NCBI GenBank assembly: GCA_963972175.1
Contig: CAXAVP010000036.1
Location: 1 to 25,000, forward strand
Source of the DNA: Arenibacter sp963972175
Lineage (GTDB): Bacteria > Bacteroidota > Bacteroidia > Flavobacteriales > Flavobacteriaceae
DNA length: 25,000 bases
Reading direction: 5' to 3'
Part shown: positions 1 to 7,761 of the stretch, piece after piece
Position numbering within the stretch: position 1 is the first letter of the stretch
Layout: the number at the start of each line of letters is the position of its first letter
The notes under the pieces: generated by a model
Told to the model about the DNA's origin: nothing
The model's database searches: none
What the model saw: only the letters and a program-made list of their open reading frames with translations
Translations under genes and position numbers: made by a program

Positions 1-1575
1 TTGGGTTTTTCTTTCTTTGGCTACGGATGGAAAGTGGCTTTGACCATTTCTATGGCCGTTGCCCTATCCTCCACTGCCATTACCTTGCAGACCATAAAAG
101 AAAAGAGGCTGTTGAACACTACCTATGGGGCATCGTCTTTTTCTATCCTACTTTTTCAGGATATTATTGTTATACTCATGCTGGCGGTCATCCCTTTATT
201 GGCCACTAGTGATCCTACAGCTGCCGCTCATTCCAATACCGATCACAGTGCATTGATAGATAATTTACCTCTTGGACTTCAAACACTGGCGGTTATTCTT
301 TCGGTGGTTACCGTAGTCGCGGCAGGTCGTTATTTAATTGTGCCTTTACTCAGAGTGGTTGCTTTGGCGCGTGTGCGGGAATTGTTAACGGCCTCCGCTC
401 TCCTTATCGTATTGGGCATTACCTTCCTTATGCAATTGGTTGGCCTTAGTCCGGCTTTGGGAGCATTTTTAGGAGGAGTAGTATTGGCTACCAGCGAATT
501 TAAACACGAACTGGAAAGTACTCTTGAGCCTTTCAAGGGGCTGCTCCTAGGACTTTTCTTTATGGCTGTTGGTGCCTCTATAAACTTCATCGTAATTGGG
601 GAATATCCCCTATTGATCAGTGGACTGGTTATTGGAGTAATATTTATAAAGGGCATAGTTCTTTTCGCTGTTGGTAGTCTCTTTAAAATGAAAATAGATC
701 AAAAATTACTACTAACCGTAGGTTTAGCTCAAATTGGGGAATTTGCCTTTGTTCTGCTTTCATTTGCCTATCAATTAAATATTTTGGGTACAGACCAACT
801 GGATATGATGTTGGTGGTTACAGCCTTGACCATGACCTTGGCGCCCATACTTGGATTATTGAATGAGCGCTTTATACTAACGCGCATTGGGACCAAAAAA
901 AACGAACATGGACCTATAGACCATATTGCAAAAAGCCACAAAGTTATTCTAGTGGGTTTTGGGCATTTTGGAAGTACCGTTGGCAGGTTTTTAAGGGCGT
1001 CCGGAGTGGAAGCCACTATCTTGGACCAGGATTCCAACAGGGTTGAGCTGTTAAGAAAAATGGGGTTTAACGTATACTATGGTGATGCAACTAGATTGGA
1101 GCTATTGGAGTCAGCCGGAATTTCCGATGCCCATATTTTAGTTTCTGCCATTGATGACCCTGATATTTCTGTTCCCTTGGCGAAACTGCTAAAAAAGAAA
1201 TTTCCTGAACTAAAACTGATGTTCCGTGCCAAAAATCGCTATGACGCCTATGAGTTATTGCAATTGGGAATAGATAATGTATATAGGGAGTCCTTGGAAA
1301 CATCGGTAAAGCTGGCAGGAGATGTGCTACACCATATGGGACACAGAAAATATACCGTTCATAGACAGTCCCAAAAGTTTATACAGTACGACGAGGAAGG
1401 CCTGAGGCGATTGTCCGATAGACCTAAGAGTCGTAAAGAGTATATTTTCAAGGTAAGGGAAGAAATTCAACAACAGGAAAAACAATTGGAAGAGGATTTG
1501 AAACGCGGAATAATTAGTGACGATACGCAGTGGGATACCCATGAAATGCAATTGGCGGCCAAAAAGAAATCGTAA
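1..1575 (+). CDS. Monovalent cation:proton antiporter (KefB/KefC type), 5'-truncated by the window edge
   Basis: This is the C-terminal 524 residues of a CPA2-family K+/H+ antiporter with a cytosolic RCK (TrkA-N) domain. The reading frame is open at base 1, so the true start lies outside the window; KefC homologues carry roughly 100 more residues. The membrane part shows family hallmarks: ALSSTA near residue 21, LLFQDI near 50, and LGAFLGGVVLATSEF followed by EPFKGLLLGLFF near 153-187. A linker near 300-310 leads to a Rossmann-type RCK domain with VGFGHFGSTVG (about 317-327) and the acidic strand end ILDQDSNR, which bind nucleotide in this family. The charged C-terminal tail, rich in E, K and Q, looks coiled. 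The family exchanges K+ (or Na+) for H+ across the inner membrane and is gated through the RCK domain. No ancillary KefF/KefG flavoprotein gene is visible downstream. The family call is firm; the ion specificity is inferred. Confidence 0.93.
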   Translation: MGFSFFGYGWKVALTISMAVALSSTAITLQTIKEKRLLNTTYGASSFSILLFQDIIVILMLAVIPLLATSDPTAAAHSNTDHSALIDNLPLGLQTLAVILSVVTVVAAGRYLIVPLLRVVALARVRELLTASALLIVLGITFLMQLVGLSPALGAFLGGVVLATSEFKHELESTLEPFKGLLLGLFFMAVGASINFIVIGEYPLLISGLVIGVIFIKGIVLFAVGSLFKMKIDQKLLLTVGLAQIGEFAFVLLSFAYQLNILGTDQLDMMLVVTALTMTLAPILGLLNERFILTRIGTKKNEHGPIDHIAKSHKVILVGFGHFGSTVGRFLRASGVEATILDQDSNRVELLRKMGFNVYYGDATRLELLESAGISDAHILVSAIDDPDISVPLAKLLKKKFPELKLMFRAKNRYDAYELLQLGIDNVYRESLETSVKLAGDVLHHMGHRKYTVHRQSQKFIQYDEEGLRRLSDRPKSRKEYIFKVREEIQQQEKQLEEDLKRGIISDDTQWDTHEMQLAAKKKS

Positions 1576-1669
1576 CCCAAATAATCAATTAACCATTGTT
1601 TTGACTATTATTTCAACGGCTGTCCCCCAAGAAATTCAAACATCCGTGACACAAAGGCCATATTAGTTG

Positions 1670-1677
1670 TATCTTTA
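1670..1677 (+). promoter_or_regulatory. Probable Bacteroidota -7 box upstream of the lipoprotein gene
   Basis: TATCTTTA matches TAnnTTTG at 7 of 8 positions and lies 21 bp before the ATG at 1698, which gives a very short leader. No clear TTG -33 element is seen, so this is a weak call from motif and spacing only. Confidence 0.35.
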
Positions 1678-1697
1678 AGTAGGAAACACCCACTAGG

Positions 1698-2810
1698 ATG
1701 AAACTATCAACCAACCACCCATTTTTTTATATTTTGTTTTTAATTGGTCTATTGGGTCTGTCTATTACCTCCTGTAAACGGAGTCCTGACACGGGCGTTG
1801 AGATTAGGGGGATATATGGAAACCCTATACCACTATGGGATAAAGGGTTTAAATTGAATGAGCTTGGGGTAAATGCCATATTTGTGCACAGCGGGTCTAT
1901 TAACGAAGACATGATTGTCCGCGCTAGATCCGAAGGGGCCCAAGTATTTGCCGAATTCGCCACTTTAAACGGGAAAAATTATGTTGATACCCATCCCGAA
2001 GCTTGGGCTATTAATGATCAGGGAGAAAGAGTGGAGGCCGCAAGTTGGTTTATGGGGGTATGCCCTACCGAACCCGGTTTTAAAAAATATCGATTAGACC
2101 AACTTAGGAACCTACTTTTGGAATATGATCTGGATGGCGTATGGATGGATTATGTGCATTGGCATGCCCAGTTTGAAGACCCAGAGCCAATATTGCCCGA
2201 AACCTGCTTCTGTGATCATTGCCTTGATAATTTCTCTAGAAACTCGGGAATATCCTTACCAGATCTACCAATAACGGAAAAGGCTAAATGGATTCTTAAC
2301 AACCAAGATACAGCCTGGCGCAGCTGGCGCTGTAAGGTGATTCACGAATGGACCCTAGATTTTAAGGATATCATAACTGAAGTGAAGCCCGATGCGCTGC
2401 TTGGACTCTATCACTGTCCATGGAGCGATCTGGAATTTAATGGCGCAAGGAAACGGATTTTAGGACTGGATTACGATCTTCTCAAAAAGAGCATAGACGT
2501 ATTTTCCCCTATGGTATATCATCAAAGAATGGGTAGAGATCCCCAATGGGTACAGGAAAACATAGAATGGTTTAGCAAAATAATAGGTTCGGGTAGTAGT
2601 ATACACCCCAAAATATGGCCTATTGTCCAGGCCCATAACGATCCGGGTATTATTAGTGCCGAAGAATTTGAAACAGTGCTTAGGGGTGGACTTTCAGGAA
2701 AATCAACCGGAGTAATGATGTTTACCACACAGTCAATAGCCGAAGATCCAGCTAAAAAGGAAATGATGAAAAAGATCTATAACCAACTAAAGGAACCATC
2801 CCACCCTTGA
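1698..2810 (+). CDS. Putative lipoprotein with glycoside-hydrolase-like (GHL6-type) fold
   Basis: This 370-residue exported lipoprotein has a hydrophobic signal (about residues 9-22) and a lipobox ITSC, which predicts lipidation at Cys26 and outer-membrane anchoring. The body reads like a TIM-barrel enzyme of the hypothetical glycosyl hydrolase (GHL6-like) group. A strand-type segment LGVNAIFVHSG (57-67) is followed by GVWMDYVHWHAQFED (147-161), where Asp151 sits at a typical barrel strand end. Next comes a Cys cluster CFCDHC (170-175) that could bind a metal. Later strands include LLGLYHCPWSD and VFSPMVYHQ. The family assignment is from motif resemblance; substrate and activity are unknown. 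It stands alone, with a promoter-like box 5' and a hairpin 3'. The downstream acetyltransferase has its own promoter-like box. Confidence 0.72.
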   Translation: MKLSTNHPFFYILFLIGLLGLSITSCKRSPDTGVEIRGIYGNPIPLWDKGFKLNELGVNAIFVHSGSINEDMIVRARSEGAQVFAEFATLNGKNYVDTHPEAWAINDQGERVEAASWFMGVCPTEPGFKKYRLDQLRNLLLEYDLDGVWMDYVHWHAQFEDPEPILPETCFCDHCLDNFSRNSGISLPDLPITEKAKWILNNQDTAWRSWRCKVIHEWTLDFKDIITEVKPDALLGLYHCPWSDLEFNGARKRILGLDYDLLKKSIDVFSPMVYHQRMGRDPQWVQENIEWFSKIIGSGSSIHPKIWPIVQAHNDPGIISAEEFETVLRGGLSGKSTGVMMFTTQSIAEDPAKKEMMKKIYNQLKEPSHP

Positions 2811-2899
2811 ATAGCAGGTATGCCATGGAATTCTACTTAGAATAATGAATAAACCTTGCCAGACACAATATCCGGCATTCTTACCTTCAAATTAGACAT

Positions 2900-2934
2900 A
2901 AGCTCTACTATAGAGAGCTTCCTTGTAGTTTTTT
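2900..2934 (+). terminator. Terminator-like hairpin after the lipoprotein gene
   Basis: AAGCTCT (2900-2906) pairs perfectly with AGAGCTT (2914-2920) across a 7-nt loop. A run of six T follows at 2929-2934. It lies about 90 bp after the stop codon. The gap between stem and T-run makes this moderate evidence. Confidence 0.5.
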
Positions 2935-3086
2935 GTAGGCGTGTTCAATATAAGGCCAAAAAAAAATGGTGCGTGCTAAATTACCACTTACTAAAGATTT
3001 TGGAAAGAAGAAAATTCAAAAGCAGTCCATTTTTTCATACCGTTACTTAATTTTGAACAGAAACAAGGATGTAATATCCATATGAC

Positions 3087-3094
3087 TATATTTG
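3087..3094 (+). promoter_or_regulatory. -7 promoter box for the O-acetyltransferase gene
   Basis: TATATTTG is a perfect match to the Bacteroidota TAnnTTTG -7 element. It places a transcription start near 3100 and a leader of about 44 nt before the TTG start at 3144. No TTG -33 box is seen at the usual distance. Confidence 0.45.
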
Positions 3095-3143
3095 ATTTCT
3101 TAAGTATCATGAACAATTCCAACATCATTAAATCCTGACTATT

Positions 3144-3719
3144 TTGACCGAAAAAGAAAAAATGCTCCATGGCGATCATTACGATTCCAGAGATCCTGAA
3201 TTGATTAAATTGTATCATAAGGCCCGAAAACTACTTAAACAATACAACAACCTCGATTCTGAATTGATTGCTGAACGGGAAGAGATTTTAAGTAAATTAT
3301 TTGAATTCAAAGGTTCTGGGGTATGGATAGAGGCGCCTTTCTTTTGCGATTACGGTGAAAATATTTCTATTGGGGAGAACACATTCGTCAACACCAACTG
3401 CATGTTTTTGGACAACAATAAAATTTCCATTGGAAAAAACGGACTTATAGCACCCTATGTACAAATATATACTACCAACCATCCTTTAAAGGCATCGGAT
3501 AGGATTATCAACAAAGAGAACCATTCCCGATATCTCACTTCTTCCAAACCGGTAGTTATTGGGGACAACGTATGGATAGGCGGAAATTCCGTGATTTTTC
3601 CGGGGGTGACCATAGGAGACAATGTAACAGTGGGAGCAGGTAGCGTAGTCTCAAAAAGTCTGCCCAACAATGTGCTGGCATTTGGAAACCCCTGTAAGGT
3701 AATAAGGCCATTATTATAA
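3144..3719 (+). CDS. Maltose/galactoside-type O-acetyltransferase (left-handed beta-helix)
   Basis: This 191-residue cytosolic enzyme of the MAT/GAT (LacA/Maa/NodL) group transfers acetyl from acetyl-CoA to a sugar hydroxyl. The N-terminal helical segment starts TEKEKMLHGDHYDSRDPEL, closely matching the conserved N-terminus of Maa proteins. The hexapeptide-repeat beta-helix follows (about 70-170), with His113 in TTNHPL as the expected catalytic base and the usual closing segment GNPCKVIR. The start is TTG at 3144; the first ATG (3162) would remove the conserved TEKEK residues, and the upstream -7 box fits the TTG. The acceptor sugar cannot be told from sequence. No sugar operon surrounds it, so it may act as a general sugar or polysaccharide acetyltransferase. 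Confidence 0.93.
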   Translation: MTEKEKMLHGDHYDSRDPELIKLYHKARKLLKQYNNLDSELIAEREEILSKLFEFKGSGVWIEAPFFCDYGENISIGENTFVNTNCMFLDNNKISIGKNGLIAPYVQIYTTNHPLKASDRIINKENHSRYLTSSKPVVIGDNVWIGGNSVIFPGVTIGDNVTVGAGSVVSKSLPNNVLAFGNPCKVIRPLL

Positions 3720-3858
3720 TTGGATCAGAATCCTATATAGGTTTTTGTATATTTATAACACAGTGTTGGGAATGCAATGGCAATTGATCTTGGAAACCGA
3801 CAAAAGAACTAATCCGTCCCGTTACATCTGTTATCTGGGCCCAAGCACCTAAATAAAA

Positions 3859-5292
3859 ATGAAGTTATTTAGACGGTTTGTTAAATTAGTTGCCATAATA
3901 ATTGGTCTACTATTGATTGCCATCGTAATTGTTATGGTGATTGATCATAAAAAAACCGACTACCTCACAATTGGTCAAAATGAAATTGCTGGCTACGATT
4001 CATTCCTGATTCGGAATGTAAATATAATCCCGATGGTCCAGGACACCATACTATATAATAAAATGGTGTACATCAAAGAGGGAGTAATTAAAAATATAGC
4101 CGATAAAATTGATATTGAAGGGATAGAAACCATAGATGCAGAAAACAGGTTTATGACCCCCGGGCTTATAGATATGCACGTACATGTCTGGGACAAATAT
4201 GAGCTTGGGCTATATTTATCCCACGGCGTTACTAGCATTCGCAATGTTTGGGGCATGCCCATGCATCTTCGATTAAAAAAAGAAATTAACAATGGAAGCT
4301 TGTTGGCCCCAATATTCCTTACCACAGGTCCCAAGCTTACAGGGCCCGACTTCATAGGGGACGATAATCTGCAACTGAAAAGTGCCGAAGAGGCCAAAAA
4401 CAAAATTATTTCCTATAAAAAAAGTGGCTATGATTTTATTAAGACGTACTACGGTTTACCAGAAGATATATTTAATGCGATCATTGAACAAGCCCAAATA
4501 TCGGGAATGGATATAGTGGCACATCCATCGCAAAAGGTTCCCTACTCCTTTCATTTTAATCCGCAGATCGTTACCATAGAACACGCAGAAGACATTGTGC
4601 AACAACCACTGCAATACAAATTGGATTCTGTAAAATTGGATCAAGTAATTACGGAATTTTCTACTTCACAACATACTTCCTTCTGCCCTACTCTGATTGT
4701 TTATTACAATATTTATAATATGCTTCAAAATGATGACATTTTATCGAGCAGCTTAATAGCATATATAAATCCTGCTATTAAGATGTTAGATAGCAAATCC
4801 CAATTTGATCGTTGGAATTCCATTAAAAATGAAGATGCAGCAATCGTTGAGCGTATTGGGGATCAACATACGTTTCATCTATATATCATTAAGAAAATGA
4901 ACGATGCTGGAATAAACCTAGTTTGTGGCACAGATGCAGGAATTGGGGTTACTTCTCCTGGGTTTTCAGTATACCAAGAATTGGAATTGTACAAAAAAGC
5001 AGGTCTATCCAATTTTGAGGTCCTACAAACAGCTACTGTAAATGCTTCAAAAACCCATAAAATACTGAACAATTTGGGTACTATAGAAAATGGAAAGGTG
5101 GCAAACCTCATTATTTTGAAAAATAATCCACTAAAGGATTTAAGTACCATGAAGGAGCCCGAAATGGTATTCATAAAAGGTAGGAGGTTGAATAAAACAA
5201 CTTTGGAGGAATTTAAAAACAAGGCTCTTAATAGAAAGAATAGAATTCCTACCATTCTCCGCTATATTGAGAATATGCTAGTTGAGAAATAA
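3859..5292 (+). CDS. Membrane-anchored amidohydrolase (imidazolonepropionase-like)
   Basis: This 477-residue metal-dependent hydrolase of the amidohydrolase superfamily is held by an N-terminal membrane helix (about 8-29) after a basic start, so the domain probably faces the periplasm. Metal-site residues are visible in order: HVH (His107, His109) in TPGLIDMHVHVWD; Lys195 in DFIKTYYGL, the candidate carboxylated lysine; His222 in IVAHPS; His242 in TIEHAED; and Asp359 in CGTDAG. The C-terminal LGTIENGKVANLIIL segment closes the small beta-domain typical of dihydroorotase- and prolidase-like members. The family hydrolyses C-N, peptide or lactone bonds; the substrate here is unknown. A -7-like box (TATATTTA, 3748-3755) gives a leader of about 100 nt that contains an AACAC-A-GTGTT palindrome. 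It converges on the cyclase gene. Confidence 0.92.
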   Translation: MKLFRRFVKLVAIIIGLLLIAIVIVMVIDHKKTDYLTIGQNEIAGYDSFLIRNVNIIPMVQDTILYNKMVYIKEGVIKNIADKIDIEGIETIDAENRFMTPGLIDMHVHVWDKYELGLYLSHGVTSIRNVWGMPMHLRLKKEINNGSLLAPIFLTTGPKLTGPDFIGDDNLQLKSAEEAKNKIISYKKSGYDFIKTYYGLPEDIFNAIIEQAQISGMDIVAHPSQKVPYSFHFNPQIVTIEHAEDIVQQPLQYKLDSVKLDQVITEFSTSQHTSFCPTLIVYYNIYNMLQNDDILSSSLIAYINPAIKMLDSKSQFDRWNSIKNEDAAIVERIGDQHTFHLYIIKKMNDAGINLVCGTDAGIGVTSPGFSVYQELELYKKAGLSNFEVLQTATVNASKTHKILNNLGTIENGKVANLIILKNNPLKDLSTMKEPEMVFIKGRRLNKTTLEEFKNKALNRKNRIPTILRYIENMLVEK

Positions 5293-5378
5293 ACTATGAA
5301 TACTATCTCTTTGAACAAATTGGGTAAAGTACTACCGTGTTTGGGTAAAGAAGGAAATACATTATCAGGGTAGAATAA

Positions 5379-6191
5379 CTACCATTCAATAAGTTCCAGA
5401 TCAATTGGTTCATCAAAGCCTTTTAAAGTCTGTGCACCAAGGGACTTAAAAGAAACGTCCTTACCAATACAAAGATCCTTTACAACCTTTGCCGTAACAA
5501 TTTGCCCTGATCCCCCATAGCTACAGATTCGGGCAACGAGATTGATTGTGGAACCAAAAAGGGCATCCCCGTCCTGCACCGGCTCTCCTGCACCGATACC
5601 TATTCTGGCCTGCAGCAAAATTCCGTCCTCACGGGATTCATTGTATAGCGCTAGTTGTCGCTGTATTTCTACCGCACATAACGCAGCCATATAAGCGGAT
5701 CGGAAACTAGTCAGGAATCCGTCTCCCGCCCTATCCACTTCTCGTCCTCCATGATCTACGAGGGCCTTTCGTACCACATCCCGATATCTGTGCACCAATA
5801 CCAATGCCTTGGAATCCCCCAAGGCCTTTGTTATGTCCGTAGAACTAACCATATCAATAAACATAATCGCCCTAAACGGATTATCGGTCATTGGTTTGCC
5901 ATCTTCATTTTCTGGATCTATAACACGGTCCAGGAATTGGGCCACAGCTTGGCCGTCTACTTCTATTATCTGGTTGGGGACAAGACCATGTGCTTCTTTA
6001 TGCATACAACGTACCGCTGTAGCAGAAGGAGCCTCAATTAGACAAAAGGCCACTCCCTTTTCTTCGTCATGCCAATAAGTCAATGCCTTACAATGATATT
6101 TGGACTGGATTTTCATATCCTCATGATGAGCCTTTGCCACTTCTTCCGAACTGGCCCCCTTAATATAATGTCTATCCATAAAAAGTGGCAT
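5379..6191 (-). CDS. DUF4242 (nickel-binding-like) domain fused to a class III nucleotide cyclase
   Basis: This 270-residue cytosolic protein has two domains. Residues 2 to about 88 match the DUF4242/SCO4226-type ferredoxin-like fold, starting PLFMDRHYIKGASSEEV and rich in His. Residues 105-270 form a class III cyclase homology domain. The two metal-binding aspartates are Asp113 (FIDMVSST) and Asp157 (DRAGDGFL), and the transition-state Asn/Arg pair is in NLVAR (217-221). The residues that usually select the base (Lys/Asp for ATP, Glu/Cys for GTP) appear by eye as Asp153 and Ser214, so cAMP or cGMP cannot be assigned. The start at 6191 (ATG) was chosen because the DUF4242 fold begins there; a TTG at 6227 would add 12 residues. 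A metal- or small-molecule-controlled cyclase is an inference from the architecture. Confidence 0.88.
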   Translation of the reverse strand: MPLFMDRHYIKGASSEEVAKAHHEDMKIQSKYHCKALTYWHDEEKGVAFCLIEAPSATAVRCMHKEAHGLVPNQIIEVDGQAVAQFLDRVIDPENEDGKPMTDNPFRAIMFIDMVSSTDITKALGDSKALVLVHRYRDVVRKALVDHGGREVDRAGDGFLTSFRSAYMAALCAVEIQRQLALYNESREDGILLQARIGIGAGEPVQDGDALFGSTINLVARICSYGGSGQIVTAKVVKDLCIGKDVSFKSLGAQTLKGFDEPIDLELIEW

Positions 6192-6668
6192 ACTATCTTT
6201 ATTTAAATGAGCAGGGGTAATTGGCAATGCTATTGAGAAACACTCTAAAAAAACAACTCTTTATCTAGATTCTAAATACATGATTAACAGCCTACTAAAT
6301 ATACCATTTATTTTTCATTAAAACGGGAATAAGTAATAAAACCTTGGTCCAGGAAATTAGTCAGCATTTGCATACATATCAAAGGAGGAGGAATCTCTTT
6401 CTACGATTGATAGAACCTATGACAAGTTGCCCGATTTCTATGCTGTTATCAATACGCCTAAATCAGCAGTTAATAATCACCATATCATGGCAGGCACTTC
6501 TTAGGCTGTTGTTGGTGATCATTCTAATAGCGCTTACTCCAAATTTAGTAATAGGAAAAATATACCCCAGTTTACAATCATGGCTGAAATGACTCCATAC
6601 GCAATGCATCCATACACCCTATTGCCTATTCAACCCACTGCAACAACATACATACTAGAAAAAGAGGG
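6192..6668. other. Intergenic interval, 477 bp, with a possible gene relic
   Basis: This lies between the cyclase start and the LpxR stop, both on the minus strand. A -7-like box for the cyclase (minus strand, TATATTTA, 6296-6303) is possible but gives a leader of about 105 nt. On the plus strand, one frame from 6361 to 6672 is open except for a single TAG at 6502-6504. Its first 47 codons look coding-like (for example TYDKLPDFYAVINTPKSAV). No intact gene is supported. Confidence 0.5.
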
Positions 6669-6672
6669 TTAA
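6361..6672 (+). pseudogene. Possible decayed gene fragment with one in-frame stop
   Basis: The frame reads about 47 codons, meets TAG at 6502-6504, then continues for 55 codons to TAA at 6670. The first half contains ESLSTIDRTYDKLPDFYAV and a plausible amino-acid mix, faintly like the helical start of carboxymuconolactone decarboxylase-type proteins; the resemblance is too weak to name it. No convincing start codon is present and the second half looks less coding. It may be chance. Confidence 0.18.
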
Positions 6673-7589
6673 AAATTCCTAGTATAGGAAAGTATAACGT
6701 ATTTATGAGCTTTGGCCTTATTGCTTTCTGCCGTATTATAGCGCACTCCTACCCAATACTCATTTTGTCCATGGCGATGTTGAAAATCGCAACCTGCAAA
6801 AAGCACGGTTTTTTTGGGGGGCATCAAAAGGACTGAATCATCGCCCAGAGCATTCCCTTGCAACAGTCCGTTATACCCCACCAAACGGTATCCGGTTCTC
6901 AGGGCAAAGAAAAGCTCCTGTTCCTTTGAGCCTATTTGGTGGTGGGCTATACTGGAGGAAAGAGGGTTACGCCTGCCCAGATACAGTACCATTTCTGGAT
7001 GAAGATAAATATCCCTTGTACCGAAGGCCATTTGGGGCTTTACTGCCATATAAATACTAAAAGGGTTGGGAGCCAATTGCCATTCGTATAGGTAATTGGC
7101 ATACAGATTATAATGTACACTGTTCTCCATTTCCCCTACCCAAGTCGGGGACTGGGAAAATAATACCGTATCATGGTACCATCTCTGAAAAGCACCCGCA
7201 CCCGAAGCCTCTCCGGCAATACCCAAGAGAAAATCTGTTTCTACCAAACTTTTATCCCTAACGCGGGACCAACCTGCCTTGAGTGCCATAAACCCCACAT
7301 AAGCCCTATCCAATTGTTCAATGATATGGGTACTAAGGTACCTAGGGGTAATTATTTCCTGTCTTAGGGAAAAGGACAACTGTTCATTGTCCGAATTTAA
7401 AAAGCCATTTTTTAACCGATGCCTATAGGTTAAAAATAAACCAGAAGTATAATACCTATCCGTGAGTAATATTAGGTCATTGTCATGTCGTAATCCAATT
7501 TGGTGTCTAATGGGTTTTGTCGTCTTTTGATTGTCTCCTTGCTGGGCCATGGTTTTTAGGTTCATACCCAAAAGAAAAAATAATAGCAT
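6669..7589 (-). CDS. LpxR-like lipid A 3'-O-deacylase (outer-membrane beta-barrel)
   Basis: This 306-residue exported protein of the LpxR (DUF2219) family would remove the 3'-acyloxyacyl chain of lipid A in the outer membrane. The signature starts HDNDLILLTDRYYTSGL, where Asn37 and Asp38 match the essential Asn/Asp of Salmonella LpxR. GEASGAGAFQRWYH ends at His139, the counterpart of the catalytic His. Alternating strands with aromatic girdles and a terminal YTRNF-type Phe fit a 12-stranded barrel. ATG at 7589 gives a short signal ending near MAQQ. A TTG at 7655 would add 22 residues with a Lys-containing n-region and sits closer to a -7-like TACCTTTT, so the start is uncertain. It is separated from the upstream oxidoreductase by a terminator. 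Confidence 0.88.
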   Translation of the reverse strand: MLLFFLLGMNLKTMAQQGDNQKTTKPIRHQIGLRHDNDLILLTDRYYTSGLFLTYRHRLKNGFLNSDNEQLSFSLRQEIITPRYLSTHIIEQLDRAYVGFMALKAGWSRVRDKSLVETDFLLGIAGEASGAGAFQRWYHDTVLFSQSPTWVGEMENSVHYNLYANYLYEWQLAPNPFSIYMAVKPQMAFGTRDIYLHPEMVLYLGRRNPLSSSIAHHQIGSKEQELFFALRTGYRLVGYNGLLQGNALGDDSVLLMPPKKTVLFAGCDFQHRHGQNEYWVGVRYNTAESNKAKAHKYVILSYTRNF

Positions 7590-7691
7590 AACTTGGGGAG
7601 ACACCCCAATAACAAAGGGCAACGGTACAACAGTCGATTTACAAAATAGGTTCAAATTGGTTGTGGTTTAGTGGCTAACAAAAGGTATCAT

Positions 7692-7728
7692 AAAAAAAAG
7701 GGAACAAGCTTTTTCACCCCTTCCCTTT
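7692..7728 (-). terminator. Intrinsic terminator of the minus-strand Gfo/Idh/MocA gene
   Basis: Read on the minus strand, AAAGGGAA (7728-7721) pairs perfectly with TTCCCTTT (7704-7697) over a 16-nt loop. The run of T continues, with eight T in all at 7699-7692. It lies 34 bp after the oxidoreductase stop and isolates lpxR transcription. Confidence 0.82.
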
Positions 7729-7761
7729 CATCACAATAAATTTTACTGTACTCTTTCTATC

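Larger units (their letters stand above)
2811..3143. other. Intergenic interval, 333 bp
   Basis: No credible gene is seen. It holds a terminator-like hairpin for the lipoprotein gene (2900-2920 plus a T-run at 2929-2934) and a perfect -7 box (3087-3094) for the acetyltransferase. A 64-codon open frame from 2856 has no homology-like features. Confidence 0.6.

Noticed and set aside
6344..6592. 82-codon plus-strand frame starting with TTG
   Set aside because: No ATG, no recognisable motif and an odd composition. The neighbouring frame looks more coding-like, so this is probably a shadow of decayed DNA.
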